Shown piece after piece: positions 32,377 to 40,107 of a stretch of DNA of 44,563 nucleotides. The stretch is from Clostridia bacterium (GTDB lineage: Bacteria > Bacillota > Clostridia > Oscillospirales > CAG-272): positions 1-44,563 of the forward strand of contig JAFTSB010000064.1 in the NCBI GenBank assembly GCA_017461945.1, given 5' to 3'. A model generated the notes under the pieces. That model made no database searches, was not told the DNA's origin, and saw only the letters and a program-made list of their open reading frames with translations. Numbering within the stretch: the first letter of the stretch is position 1; each line of letters begins with the position of its first letter. Position numbers and translations under genes: made by a program.

Positions 32377-34193
32377 TGAAAGAAATGCTAAAGACCAAGC
32401 TCCACAAGGCGGATATCTGTGTAGTGGGTGGCGGCATTGGCGGTATGTTTACGGCCATTTCCGCGGCGCGCCACGGTGCCAAGGTAGTGCTGATGCACGA
32501 TCGCCCCGTGCTGGGCGGTAATGCCAGCAGCGAGATCCGTATGTGGATCTCGGGCGCCGGCACCCGAGTACGCGACCTGCAGGAGACCGGTATCATGGAG
32601 GAGCTGCAGCTGGAGAATATGCACCGCAACCCAGAGCGCAATTACAGCAAGTGGGATGCTTTGCTATATGAAATGGTGCGCTTTGAAAAAAATATTGATC
32701 TGATTTTGAACTGCACCTGCTGCGATGCCCAAATGGAGGGCAGCAAAATTCAAAGCATAAAGGGCTTTCAGCTGACCACCTATACGTGGCATTGCGTCCA
32801 GGCCGATATTTTTGTGGATAGCTCCGGCGACAGTATTCTGGCACCCTTAACGGGCGCGGAGTATAAGGTGGGCCGTGAAGCAAAAAGCGAATACGGTGAG
32901 GAATTTGGCTTGGAGGTGGCCGATCGGCACACCATGGGCATGAGCATTCTGCTGCAATGCCGCGAGACCGATCACCCCGTGCGCTATACGCCCCCTGCAT
33001 GGGCTTATGATTTCCCCGATGACGATGCGATGCACAACAAGCCCCATAATATTTATGCCATCAATACCAATTTCTATTGGATCGAGCTTGGTGGCCTGCA
33101 AAACTCCATCGACGATACCGAGGAGATTCGGGATGAGCTGTTGAAGATCGCCTTTGGTGTGTGGGATCATATGAAAAATCACGGTGACCACGGGGCAGAG
33201 AACTGGGATCTGGAATGGGTCGGCTTTTTGCCCGGCAAGCGCGAAAGTCGCCGTTATGTGGGCGATTACGTGCTGACCCAGCAGGATGTGGAGCAATGCC
33301 CCCACTTTGACGATGTGGTGGCCTATGGTGGCTGGCAGATCGACAACCATCTGCCCGGTGGTTTTCATATGGATGCCAAGGGAGGCAAGCACCTGCAAAA
33401 GCGGAGACTTTCCGAGCCTTATGGGATTCCGCTCCGCTCGCTATACTCGGCCAATATCGAAAATCTGATGTTTGCAGGGCGCAATATCAGTGCTTCGCAC
33501 ATTGCGTTCAGCTCTACGCGCGTGATGGGCACCATCGGCGTGATCGGTCAGGCGGTGGGTACCGCTGCCGCTACGGCGGTCAAATACGGTCTCACACCGC
33601 GCGCTGCTGCGGCAACCAAGATCCATGAGATCCAGGCCGCGCTGCTGGAGGACGATTGCTTTCTGCCCGGCTTGCGCCGCCGCCCCTCTGCCCTGGCACA
33701 GTCCGCCAAGCTAACCTGTGATTACGGCGATTGCTCGGCACTGCTAAACGGCTTGGATCGCCGCATCTGGGGCAACGATAACGGCTATTTTGGCAAGACC
33801 AACAAGGCCATTACCTATACCTTTGATCAGCCCACCCATGTGCAGGGTGTGCGATTGGTGCTGGATAGCGATCTGGATCGGGAATACACCGACGGCAACC
33901 CCGATGCGCTCCACACCTCCACAACGCTGTTTTTCCCCAAAAGCTATAACGGTACGACCTTTGGCTTTCCCAAATGCTTGATCAAGCACTATAAGATCGA
34001 GGCCAAGAGCGAGAGCGGCGCGTGGGAGACCGTGCTGGAGGTCACCGACAATCACCAACGCTTTATCAAGCACCCCCTGGATCTGACCGCTACCGCCGTG
34101 CGCTTTGTCCCTCTTTCCACCTATCACAGCGAGCGCAAGACCGAGGATTATGGCAGCTCTACTGCACACGTTTTCAACTTTGAGGTATTTTAA
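32373..34193 (+). CDS. FAD-dependent oxidoreductase with C-terminal discoidin-like domain
   Basis: This 606-residue protein has a Rossmann FAD-binding start (ICVVGGGIGGMFTAISAARHG, cited at residues 11-31) and the LGGNASSEIRMWISG block of the FAD_oxidored family (PF12831-like). The flavoprotein part spans about 1-430 and includes FAGRNISASHIAFSSTRVMG, the usual second flavin motif. The remaining 170 residues (AITYTFDQPTHVQGVRLVLD onward) look like an F5/8 discoidin-type beta sandwich, often carbohydrate-binding. There is no signal peptide. The ATG overlaps the upstream stop, so translation is coupled to the GDPD gene. Oxidation of a sugar or glycoside hydroxyl is plausible; family members often sit in glycan-use loci. 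Substrate unproven. Confidence 0.88.
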   Translation: MMKEMLKTKLHKADICVVGGGIGGMFTAISAARHGAKVVLMHDRPVLGGNASSEIRMWISGAGTRVRDLQETGIMEELQLENMHRNPERNYSKWDALLYEMVRFEKNIDLILNCTCCDAQMEGSKIQSIKGFQLTTYTWHCVQADIFVDSSGDSILAPLTGAEYKVGREAKSEYGEEFGLEVADRHTMGMSILLQCRETDHPVRYTPPAWAYDFPDDDAMHNKPHNIYAINTNFYWIELGGLQNSIDDTEEIRDELLKIAFGVWDHMKNHGDHGAENWDLEWVGFLPGKRESRRYVGDYVLTQQDVEQCPHFDDVVAYGGWQIDNHLPGGFHMDAKGGKHLQKRRLSEPYGIPLRSLYSANIENLMFAGRNISASHIAFSSTRVMGTIGVIGQAVGTAAATAVKYGLTPRAAAATKIHEIQAALLEDDCFLPGLRRRPSALAQSAKLTCDYGDCSALLNGLDRRIWGNDNGYFGKTNKAITYTFDQPTHVQGVRLVLDSDLDREYTDGNPDALHTSTTLFFPKSYNGTTFGFPKCLIKHYKIEAKSESGAWETVLEVTDNHQRFIKHPLDLTATAVRFVPLSTYHSERKTEDYGSSTAHVFNFEVF

Positions 34194-34194
34194 C

Positions 34195-34231
34195 AAAAAC
34201 GCCGCAAGAGAATTTCTCTTGCGGCGTTTTT
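34195..34231. terminator. bidirectional terminator between FAD oxidoreductase and DUF4838 genes
   Basis: AAAACGCCGCAAGAGA pairs with TCTCTTGCGGCGTTTT around ATT, serving both convergent genes. Confidence 0.93.
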
Positions 34232-34234
34232 GGA

Positions 34235-36196
34235 TTACACTCCCAGATAGATGGGGTCTTCTTCTTTTTTAAGTATGCGGTAATCAAAGGCCTTTCCCAA
34301 AATGCAGATGTCGAAATATCGCTCCATTTCGATCTCATATTTCCCGAAATCCACAAGGAATTTTTGAAGCATCTCTTTGGCTTCTTTTCCGGCTCCAAAG
34401 GCCTTGACGATCAGGATCTCGGCTATGCCGCAGACATATTCCAGATAGCGGCGCAGCAGACGGTAAGCTACAGTTTGCACACGCATCGGCATATTTTTGT
34501 GTGCTTCGACAAAGGGGGCAAAATCACGGACAATATCCTTTACCCGGCGAAGTCCATCGGCCATGGCAGGGTTATAATACTGTCCGACCGCTTTGTTAGA
34601 GGATCTTTCACCTGCCAGAAATTTGTGATCAAAGCACTCACCCAGCTTTTCATAAAACGCCACCACCTCTTGCCAGTCCTTGCCATAAATATGACTGAAA
34701 TAGTCGGCCTTCAGCTCCTCAAAGTCCACGGCGTTATCAAACAGCGTTTGCCCATACACATAGAAGGGGAAGCCGTTGGGGAAGAAGGAGCGCTGGGAGC
34801 CATCCTCAATGATGCCGCCAAAGCCGTGGTATTGATAGCCCTTGATATCGTCGTGAATGATTTTGGCAAACCGGAGGGTTGAGGGCTCGTAGACCTGATT
34901 GACCCAAAAGTGATATTCATAAACGATCACATCCACGTCGCAGGTCTGCTTCCACGCCTTGGCAAAGGCAATGCCGATATCGTTTTCCTTGGGGAGATTG
35001 ACCTTATTTCGCTCGTATTTGGGGAGCTTGTCGATGGCAACCGGTCTTTGCGCCACACCCTCGGTGTAGGTGCGGGTAATGGGCGCGAGAAGGATGGTAA
35101 ATCGGGAGGGATTGCGCAGCCGTTCGGTTTCGGGGGCAAAGAGGGTATCGTAATAGCTGATCATCACAATATGGGTATCAAGGCCGCGGGCTGTCAGCTC
35201 GGCGTCGATCTCATTGAGCAGAATGGCATACCAGTCCGAGGCAGTCTTTTGGGCGCAGGCGTCGCATTCGCAATGCCGGTTGACCGAATCGGCCAGCCAT
35301 ACGTGCAGAAAATCCACGTTGGTGGAGATCTGGGCGTAATCCACAATGGCCTTGGTGACACGTCTGCGTGCCTCGGGATTGGACATGCAGAAATTGGTCA
35401 GCCACGGATTGCCCTTTTGAATGGTTCTTTTGCCGTTGTAGAGGGCCAAAAAAGGCTGCGCCTCGGCAAATTCGGGGCGGGCCTCCCATTCCTCCACGGG
35501 CAGAACGGTTTCCGGGTCAATGCCAAGTCCCAGGGTGGTCCAGCCGTGTCCGATGTCATGAAACTGCAGACCGCGCTTGGCGATCTCAACCTCGCATTGC
35601 TTTTTCCATTGAATCAGGGTTTCCTTGGTTACGGGCTCAGGCTCGCGGTTGACATCGTTGAAGCGGTGGTTATAATAAAAGTGATAGTAGTCGGGGGCAA
35701 AGCACTCCATCATAAAGACGTTCATGCCAATTTTGGGGGCGAACTCAATGGCCTCGATCATATTGGGCTGATATTCGGCGCCCTCGTTGCATTGGCCGCG
35801 ATAGCGGCAATCGGCCATTTTGTGATACGTTGTGGGGGCAATGCCCTTGATGGGGATATATTCTCCGTCAATACCGGGAAAGAGCCAGCGGCAACCGTTC
35901 ATGGTCAGATAGCGATAAACGGCCAGCAGTACACTGCGAGGGTTGCTCCCTGCAATCACGCCCCCTTGTGCGTCGGTTTCGATATGTAAGATGTCATCCA
36001 ACCGGATGTCTGCCGCCTCCGAGGTGTCAAGGCCAAAGTCGGCCATTGTGCCCAACCGAAAGCCGTTGGTGGCATCGGGAGCGTAGGAGATCGGGATTTC
36101 TCCGCATTGGGGCATCATCATACGCAGGTATTTTTTTAGCTCCTGTGCGGCATAGTCGATTACCGGATCTGCTGTAATTTTATAAATGTGATACAT
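34235..36196 (-). CDS. DUF4838 glycoside-hydrolase-like protein
   Basis: This 653-residue cytosolic protein matches the DUF4838 type. It starts with an alpha/beta domain (about 1-110, with DPVIDYAAQELKKYLRMM), resembling the N-terminal domain of GH20/GH67-class hydrolases. A TIM-barrel-like body follows (about 125-440), then an all-helical C-terminal region. Notable segments are RYRGQCNEGAEYQPN, FLHVWLADSVNRHCECDAC (a Cys cluster) and YEYHFWVNQVYEPS. Catalytic residues are not established for the family, so I name none. GGAG lies eight bases before the ATG. It follows a small Cys-rich gene after 34 bases under one promoter, and converges on the FAD oxidoreductase. A role in intracellular glycan or glycoside breakdown is inferred from fold and context. 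Confidence 0.85.
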   Translation of the reverse strand: MYHIYKITADPVIDYAAQELKKYLRMMMPQCGEIPISYAPDATNGFRLGTMADFGLDTSEAADIRLDDILHIETDAQGGVIAGSNPRSVLLAVYRYLTMNGCRWLFPGIDGEYIPIKGIAPTTYHKMADCRYRGQCNEGAEYQPNMIEAIEFAPKIGMNVFMMECFAPDYYHFYYNHRFNDVNREPEPVTKETLIQWKKQCEVEIAKRGLQFHDIGHGWTTLGLGIDPETVLPVEEWEARPEFAEAQPFLALYNGKRTIQKGNPWLTNFCMSNPEARRRVTKAIVDYAQISTNVDFLHVWLADSVNRHCECDACAQKTASDWYAILLNEIDAELTARGLDTHIVMISYYDTLFAPETERLRNPSRFTILLAPITRTYTEGVAQRPVAIDKLPKYERNKVNLPKENDIGIAFAKAWKQTCDVDVIVYEYHFWVNQVYEPSTLRFAKIIHDDIKGYQYHGFGGIIEDGSQRSFFPNGFPFYVYGQTLFDNAVDFEELKADYFSHIYGKDWQEVVAFYEKLGECFDHKFLAGERSSNKAVGQYYNPAMADGLRRVKDIVRDFAPFVEAHKNMPMRVQTVAYRLLRRYLEYVCGIAEILIVKAFGAGKEAKEMLQKFLVDFGKYEIEMERYFDICILGKAFDYRILKKEEDPIYLGV

Positions 36197-36230
36197 GTGT
36201 TGATCTCCTGTCTGTTTTACTTGAAGGGGG

Positions 36231-36446
36231 TCATTGCTGCAGCACAGCCCATTTTAAATAGTAAGAGCAAGAGGCGCTGGCAGGTTTTTCGCGGTTCATA
36301 AAGCCGCTTTTGCGGCACATACATTTGCCTGCGGCCGAAATGCTCTCCACACGGGACCATTGCGTGAAGAAATCGGCTTCACGCTTGCCCACCCAATAGG
36401 CGCACGTGGCACAGTTTTTCCAGCTTGCGGGATAAGAATGAGACAT
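36231..36446 (-). CDS. small Cys-rich protein of unknown function
   Basis: This 71-residue protein has five cysteines, arranged as NCATCAYW, then KCMCRKSG, then SASCSYYLKW. The pattern Cys-x-x-Cys-x-Tyr-Trp followed by a Cys pair and a final Cys suggests a metal site or a redox cluster. I recall similar small proteins in other gut Clostridia but know no assigned function. The ribosome site AGGAGG is seven bases before the ATG, and a good promoter lies about 95 bases upstream, so the gene is real. It is co-transcribed with the DUF4838 gene. Confidence 0.75.
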   Translation of the reverse strand: MSHSYPASWKNCATCAYWVGKREADFFTQWSRVESISAAGKCMCRKSGFMNREKPASASCSYYLKWAVLQQ

Positions 36447-36539
36447 AACCGTTCCTCCTGTATAGAATTATATAGGGATGGCTTCAGAACGACTTTGAAA
36501 ATTTTTCTGAACTGCTTGCGTATCGCAGATAGCACTGTC

Positions 36540-36568
36540 ATTTTACCACACTCGCGGCAGGGAGTCAA
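36540..36568 (-). promoter_or_regulatory. promoter of the Cys-rich/DUF4838 operon
   Basis: On the minus strand TTGACT (36563-36568) and TAAAAT (36540-36545) are separated by 17 bases. Confidence 0.8.
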
Positions 36569-36707
36569 GATTTATCGCGCCGATGTTGGGTGTGGCCCTT
36601 GTTCTCAATTTCAATGCGTTGGATGATGGCTGAAACAGTCGACATATAGGTTACCTTGTGTCAATCGCAAAAAAAGAGTGAGCAGTGAAAATTCTATGCC
36701 CCCAAAA

Positions 36708-36742
36708 AGTAAAAAGCACCTTTTTCAAAGGTGCTTTTTACT
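36708..36742 (-). terminator. terminator of the membrane protein gene
   Basis: A 16-bp stem (36708-36723 with 36727-36742) around TTC, rich in A/T at its base, read on the minus strand. Confidence 0.9.
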
Positions 36743-36768
36743 AAAAAGATCTCGCATCGAAAACGCGA

Positions 36769-37272
36769 TCACATTTGATCTCCCGTACCGTTAATTGCAT
36801 TGACGATTCGGTTTGTTTGCATGCGTGCGTTGGTATCATCCAATCTGTTAGAAATGATGGTGCGAATTTCTTTTTCTGCTTGATCTGCTTTGGATTTTTC
36901 AAAGACAAAGAAGGAAATGTATTTCATGTCGCCGGCAGTAGTTTTAATTACAAGAATCGTTTCAAACGCGGCCAAAACTCGGTTAGCTCCGACTATGAGC
37001 ATAAAGAGAGCAATCGGCCACAGCTCTACTGAAAAAAGGAAGAGCCCAAGTATGACAAAGATCAATCCGCTCAAGAAGGCACCAAAATGCATTTTAAAAT
37101 CGGATTCTACCGTGGCAAGCTGTGTGACAGGAATGGACTCCTTTTTGGATCCGAGAGGGATGAGATTGAAAATGGTGTTCGGCATTTTCAAATTGACGAA
37201 GTTGCGTTCTTGCTGGATTTCTCCCTTTAAATAAAAGGTCAGCAAGGATGTCATATAGCGGATGGGTTGCAT
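36769..37272 (-). CDS. small membrane protein of unknown function, XRE-linked
   Basis: This 167-residue protein has a soluble N-terminal part (about 1-60), a hydrophobic hairpin of two membrane segments (about 66-105, FLSGLIFVILGLFLF and PIALFMLIVGANRVL) and a soluble C-terminal part with FVFEKSKADQAEKEI and a helical tail. The shape resembles small membrane proteins whose outer strands form a pleckstrin-like domain, but I do not recognise a family. The start at 37272 follows GGAGG by five bases; a longer frame has no ribosome site. It is divergent from an XRE repressor gene whose likely operator lies inside this gene's own promoter, so it is probably the repressor's target. Confidence 0.75.
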   Translation of the reverse strand: MQPIRYMTSLLTFYLKGEIQQERNFVNLKMPNTIFNLIPLGSKKESIPVTQLATVESDFKMHFGAFLSGLIFVILGLFLFSVELWPIALFMLIVGANRVLAAFETILVIKTTAGDMKYISFFVFEKSKADQAEKEIRTIISNRLDDTNARMQTNRIVNAINGTGDQM

Positions 37273-37317
37273 AAAAACCTCCAATAAAATATTTACTGAA
37301 CACATCAGTATATATTT

Positions 37318-37346
37318 ATTATATCTGTATTACAGATAAATGTCAA
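37318..37346 (-). promoter_or_regulatory. consensus promoter of the membrane protein gene
   Basis: On the minus strand TTGACA (37341-37346) and TATAAT (37318-37323) have a 17-base spacer. The spacer is filled by a palindrome (next entry). Confidence 0.9.
37322..37338. promoter_or_regulatory. palindromic operator candidate inside the promoter spacer
   Basis: TATCTGT and ACAGATA arms flank ATT. A further half-site, TTACAGAT, lies at 37355-37362 on the XRE side. The location is ideal for a repressor that blocks polymerase; the adjacent XRE protein is the natural candidate. Confidence 0.65.
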
Positions 37347-37390
37347 TATCTTTTTTACAGATGAGGCATAATTATTTTGAGGTGATGATT

Positions 37391-37621
37391 ATGCGATTTA
37401 AAAATTTACGAGCTATTAGAGAAGATCGCGACATTAAACAAAAAGATATCGCAAAGGTGTTAAACGTTTCTCAAAACACATATTCGCAATACGAAACGGG
37501 TGTGATAGCATTAACGGCAGATGTGCTGATAAAATTGTCAAAGTATTATGAAGTCAGTATCGACTATTTGCTTGATCAAACCGATAATCCCGAGAGATAT
37601 GACAATGCCCCCAAAAAATAA
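37391..37621 (+). CDS. XRE/Cro-type helix-turn-helix repressor
   Basis: This 76-residue protein consists almost wholly of an HTH_3 domain: NLRAIREDRDIKQKDIAKVL, then NVSQNTYSQYETG as the recognition helix region, then LIKLSKYYEVSIDYLL. The start is taken at 37391 because GAGGT lies seven bases upstream; an ATG two codons earlier overlaps this site. It is divergent from the membrane protein gene. Codon use is more A/T-rich than the surrounding metabolic genes, like the membrane protein next to it, which hints that the pair may have arrived together. It probably represses the pair's intergenic promoter. Confidence 0.9.
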   Translation: MRFKNLRAIREDRDIKQKDIAKVLNVSQNTYSQYETGVIALTADVLIKLSKYYEVSIDYLLDQTDNPERYDNAPKK

Positions 37622-37671
37622 AAGAAGTTTTCTATATTTGGCTGCTAAAGATGATTTTCGCTTTTTAAAAT

Positions 37672-37716
37672 AAAAGAAAAGAGCCGCGCCCAACCGGGGT
37701 GCGGCTCTTTTCTTTT
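37672..37716. terminator. bidirectional terminator between XRE gene and pepF
   Basis: AAAAGAAAAGAGCCGC pairs with GCGGCTCTTTTCTTTT around a GC-rich loop, serving both convergent genes. Confidence 0.9.
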
Positions 37717-37730
37717 GGAAGGGATTTGCC

Positions 37731-39527
37731 TTATTTGTTATAAATTTCCTTGAACTGCTGGATGGTCTCGGCAAAGTCGTCAATGGCGCTTCTCACCACC
37801 TCGGGCTTGGTCATATCAATACCGGCCACCAACAGGCTTTCCAGGGGAGACTTGGAGCCGCCGCATTTCAGGAAGTTGATATACTGGTCGATATAGTCCT
37901 TGCCCTCGGTCTCAATGCGTTTGACAATGGCCGATGCTGCCGAAATGCAGGTGGCATATTTGTATACGTAGAAGCAGCTGTAAAAATGGGGGATGCGCAT
38001 CCATTCATAGGCGATCTGCTTGTCGCAAACCACGCGGGGACCAAAATAGCGCTTGACCAGATCGTAGTAGTGCGCGTTAATGCTCTCGGCGGTCAGCGGC
38101 ACGCCCTTTTCGCAAAGGGCGTGCATATCTCTTTCAAATTCTGCAAACATGGTCTGGCGGTAAAGAGTGCCCTTAAAGGTCTCCATCAGCTGGTTGAGAA
38201 TGTAGAGCTTTTCCTCGTCACTCTGGCATTCCTTCAGCTTGCGGTGCGCCATCAGAAGCTCGTTGACCGTAGAGGCCACCTCGGCCACAAAGATGGTGTA
38301 GGAGGCGTTGTGCGGCTCGTTGTAGTGGTTGGAGAACCAGGAGTGCATCGAGTGTCCGGCCTCGTGCGCCAGAGTGGAAACGTCGTCGTATTTGTTGGTG
38401 AAATTGAGCAGAATATAGGGTTCGGTGTCGGGCGAGCCGGAGGAGAAGGCACCGCCACGCTTGCCCCTGCAGGGATAAACATCTACCCATCCCTTTTCCA
38501 GCAGGCCGGCGCGCAGGTTGGAGGCATATTCCTCGCCGAAGATCTGAACGGTCTTCAGTACCTCATCCACGGCCTCCTCATAGGTGTAGCTGGCGTCGAT
38601 ATCGCCCATCAAGGGCGCGTAAATATCATACAAATGCAGGTGGGGAACACCCAGGATCTCGCGCTTGAGATCGTAGTAATCGTACAGGACGGAAAGGCCG
38701 TCGTGTACCGTATCAATGAGGTTGTTATAGATGACAGGGGTTACCTCGTCACGAAAGGTCGAGGCGGTGATAGAGTCCTGGAAGTTGCGCACCTTTGCGG
38801 TGGTGGTGGCCTCCTTGACTCTGGCCTCATAGAGGGTGGCAAAGGTATTGGCAAACTGCTCGTAGGTCTTATAGGTGCAGTCAAAGGCAGCCTTGCGGAC
38901 TCTGCGGTTCTTGCTCATCAGGTGCATCACATAATTGGTGTCGGTGATCTCCACCTTTTTACCGTCCTCACCGCGGATCTTGCCAAAGCGGAGATCGGAG
39001 TTGGTGAAAATACTGCGGATGCCGGTGTGCGAACCCAGTGCATCCTGCATACGGGACATGAGAATTTCACCCTCGTCGGAGAGGGTATGCTCCTTTTCCA
39101 TCATGGTCTTGTCGATCATGCGGCGGAAGGATTCCAAAGCAGGGCATTCGGCAAGCCAAGCGTCAACGGTTGCACGATCCAGCTTGAGGGTGTAGGGCGT
39201 TACAAACCAGCAGGCCTCTCCTGCCGCAACGGCAAGATTTCTCACCTTGGTGTTCAAAGCCTGGGCGTGGTTGTCCGACGTGTCAACCGAAAAGCTGAGA
39301 GAGGCATATTCCCACAGCTTGTTGATCTGCGCGTCCAGCTGTGCCATGTCGGTCAGTGCAGCCAAAAATTCCTTGGCGCCCTTGGTCATGGTCTGTTCGT
39401 GCGCACGAAAGGCCTCGACCCGCTGCTCGGCCAATGCATAATCGGCATCAAAGGCCGTTTCGTTTGCATAGATGGCTGTCAAGTCCCACTTGTATTTTTT
39501 GTCAACGTTTTTTCTTTCGTATACCAT
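37731..39527 (-). CDS. pepF: oligoendopeptidase F
   Basis: This 598-residue cytosolic zinc peptidase of the M3B family trims oligopeptides. The zinc-binding motif HEAGH is at residues 388-392 in DVSTLAHEAGHSMHSWFS, and the third ligand is a Glu in FVAEVASTVNE about 25 residues later. The C-terminal HYYDLVKRYFGP and Tyr-rich FYSCFYVYKYATC segments are typical substrate-side elements of PepF. The start at 39527 is chosen because AGGGGGA precedes that ATG and the promoter lies just upstream; the longer frame runs through the promoter region. It is a monocistronic gene. Identification is firm. Confidence 0.96.
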   Translation of the reverse strand: MVYERKNVDKKYKWDLTAIYANETAFDADYALAEQRVEAFRAHEQTMTKGAKEFLAALTDMAQLDAQINKLWEYASLSFSVDTSDNHAQALNTKVRNLAVAAGEACWFVTPYTLKLDRATVDAWLAECPALESFRRMIDKTMMEKEHTLSDEGEILMSRMQDALGSHTGIRSIFTNSDLRFGKIRGEDGKKVEITDTNYVMHLMSKNRRVRKAAFDCTYKTYEQFANTFATLYEARVKEATTTAKVRNFQDSITASTFRDEVTPVIYNNLIDTVHDGLSVLYDYYDLKREILGVPHLHLYDIYAPLMGDIDASYTYEEAVDEVLKTVQIFGEEYASNLRAGLLEKGWVDVYPCRGKRGGAFSSGSPDTEPYILLNFTNKYDDVSTLAHEAGHSMHSWFSNHYNEPHNASYTIFVAEVASTVNELLMAHRKLKECQSDEEKLYILNQLMETFKGTLYRQTMFAEFERDMHALCEKGVPLTAESINAHYYDLVKRYFGPRVVCDKQIAYEWMRIPHFYSCFYVYKYATCISAASAIVKRIETEGKDYIDQYINFLKCGGSKSPLESLLVAGIDMTKPEVVRSAIDDFAETIQQFKEIYNK

Positions 39528-39557
39528 TACAGTTCCCCCTTGGATAGTCTTTACTAA

Positions 39558-39586
39558 ATTATGCCACGATACCACCAAAAAATCAA
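39558..39586 (-). promoter_or_regulatory. promoter of pepF
   Basis: On the minus strand TTGATT (39581-39586) and CATAAT (39558-39563) have a 17-base spacer. Confidence 0.75.
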
Positions 39587-39649
39587 GAGGGCAGGCGCTT
39601 TTTTCGAAAGAAGTGAGGAATTTTGCGCGCTTTTCACCGTGAATTCCAA

Positions 39650-39681
39650 AGAAAAGGGCTGCACCCCAATGGGGTGCAGCC
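39650..39681 (-). terminator. terminator of the 95-residue protein gene
   Basis: GGCTGCACCCC (39657-39667) pairs with GGGGTGCAGCC (39671-39681) around AAT; a minus-strand T-run (CCCTTTTCTTT) follows. Confidence 0.85.
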
Positions 39682-39689
39682 GCCGGTTC

Positions 39690-39977
39690 TTAACCGCTCC
39701 AGGTAGAGGAGGTATATACAATGCCGTTCTTTTTGCAAAAATCCCAAAATTGCGGATCATTGAAATTTCGTCCGAACGCTGCCTCGATCATTTTCTCCAG
39801 AGAGCCACGATATTCTTTTTTTAATGCGCTGATAAACTGCTTGGTGTTTTCGCGATCCAGGTAATATGTTTTTTCAAAATCTCCACCGCCAAATTGAGAT
39901 ACGCCGTAATCTGCATATCCGATGGCTATGCTTCCGTTGGTTTTCGTTACCCAAAATCCACTTGTCCCTTCGCGCAT
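39690..39977 (-). CDS. hypothetical protein of 95 residues
   Basis: I do not recognise this protein. It starts at 39977, where GGGAGG lies six bases upstream of the ATG, and has its own consensus promoter and terminator, so it is very probably a real single-gene unit. The sequence begins with beta-rich text (SGFWVTKTNGSIAIGYADYG), passes through GGGDFEKTYYL and ends in a helical, mixed-charge half (SALKKEYRGSLEKMIEAAFG, then FWDFCKKNGI). There is no signal peptide or membrane segment and only one Cys. A small cytosolic protein with a beta hairpin and helices is the best description. Confidence 0.75.
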   Translation of the reverse strand: MREGTSGFWVTKTNGSIAIGYADYGVSQFGGGDFEKTYYLDRENTKQFISALKKEYRGSLEKMIEAAFGRNFNDPQFWDFCKKNGIVYTSSTWSG

Positions 39978-40008
39978 AGTAAGCCTCCCTGCTTCAAATT
40001 GCATTTTT

Positions 40009-40037
40009 ATTTTACTATAAGAATGGTAAAATGTCAA
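40009..40037 (-). promoter_or_regulatory. promoter of the 95-residue protein gene
   Basis: On the minus strand TTGACA (40032-40037) and TAAAAT (40009-40014) have a 17-base spacer. Confidence 0.88.
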
Positions 40038-40052
40038 TGTGTACGCTCGCAC

Positions 40053-40090
40053 AAAAGCCGACGCGCCTGCGATAAAGCAGGTGCGTCGGC
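40053..40090 (-). terminator. terminator of the GH20/SGNH operon
   Basis: GCCGACGCGCCTGC (40057-40070) pairs with GCAGGTGCGTCGGC (40077-40090) apart from one G-U; CTTTTG follows on the minus strand. Confidence 0.88.
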
Positions 40091-40107
40091 AGGGGATTTT
40101 GCGCGCT

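Larger units (their letters stand above)
36447..36768. other. intergenic region with promoter and terminator
   Basis: There is no gene in this stretch. It carries the promoter of the Cys-rich/DUF4838 unit at 36540-36568 and, further right, the terminator of the membrane protein gene at 36708-36742. Confidence 0.7.

Noticed and set aside
37986-39557. 523-codon frame antisense to pepF
   Set aside because: pepF carries HEAGH and all M3 family blocks. The antisense product has no recognisable domain.
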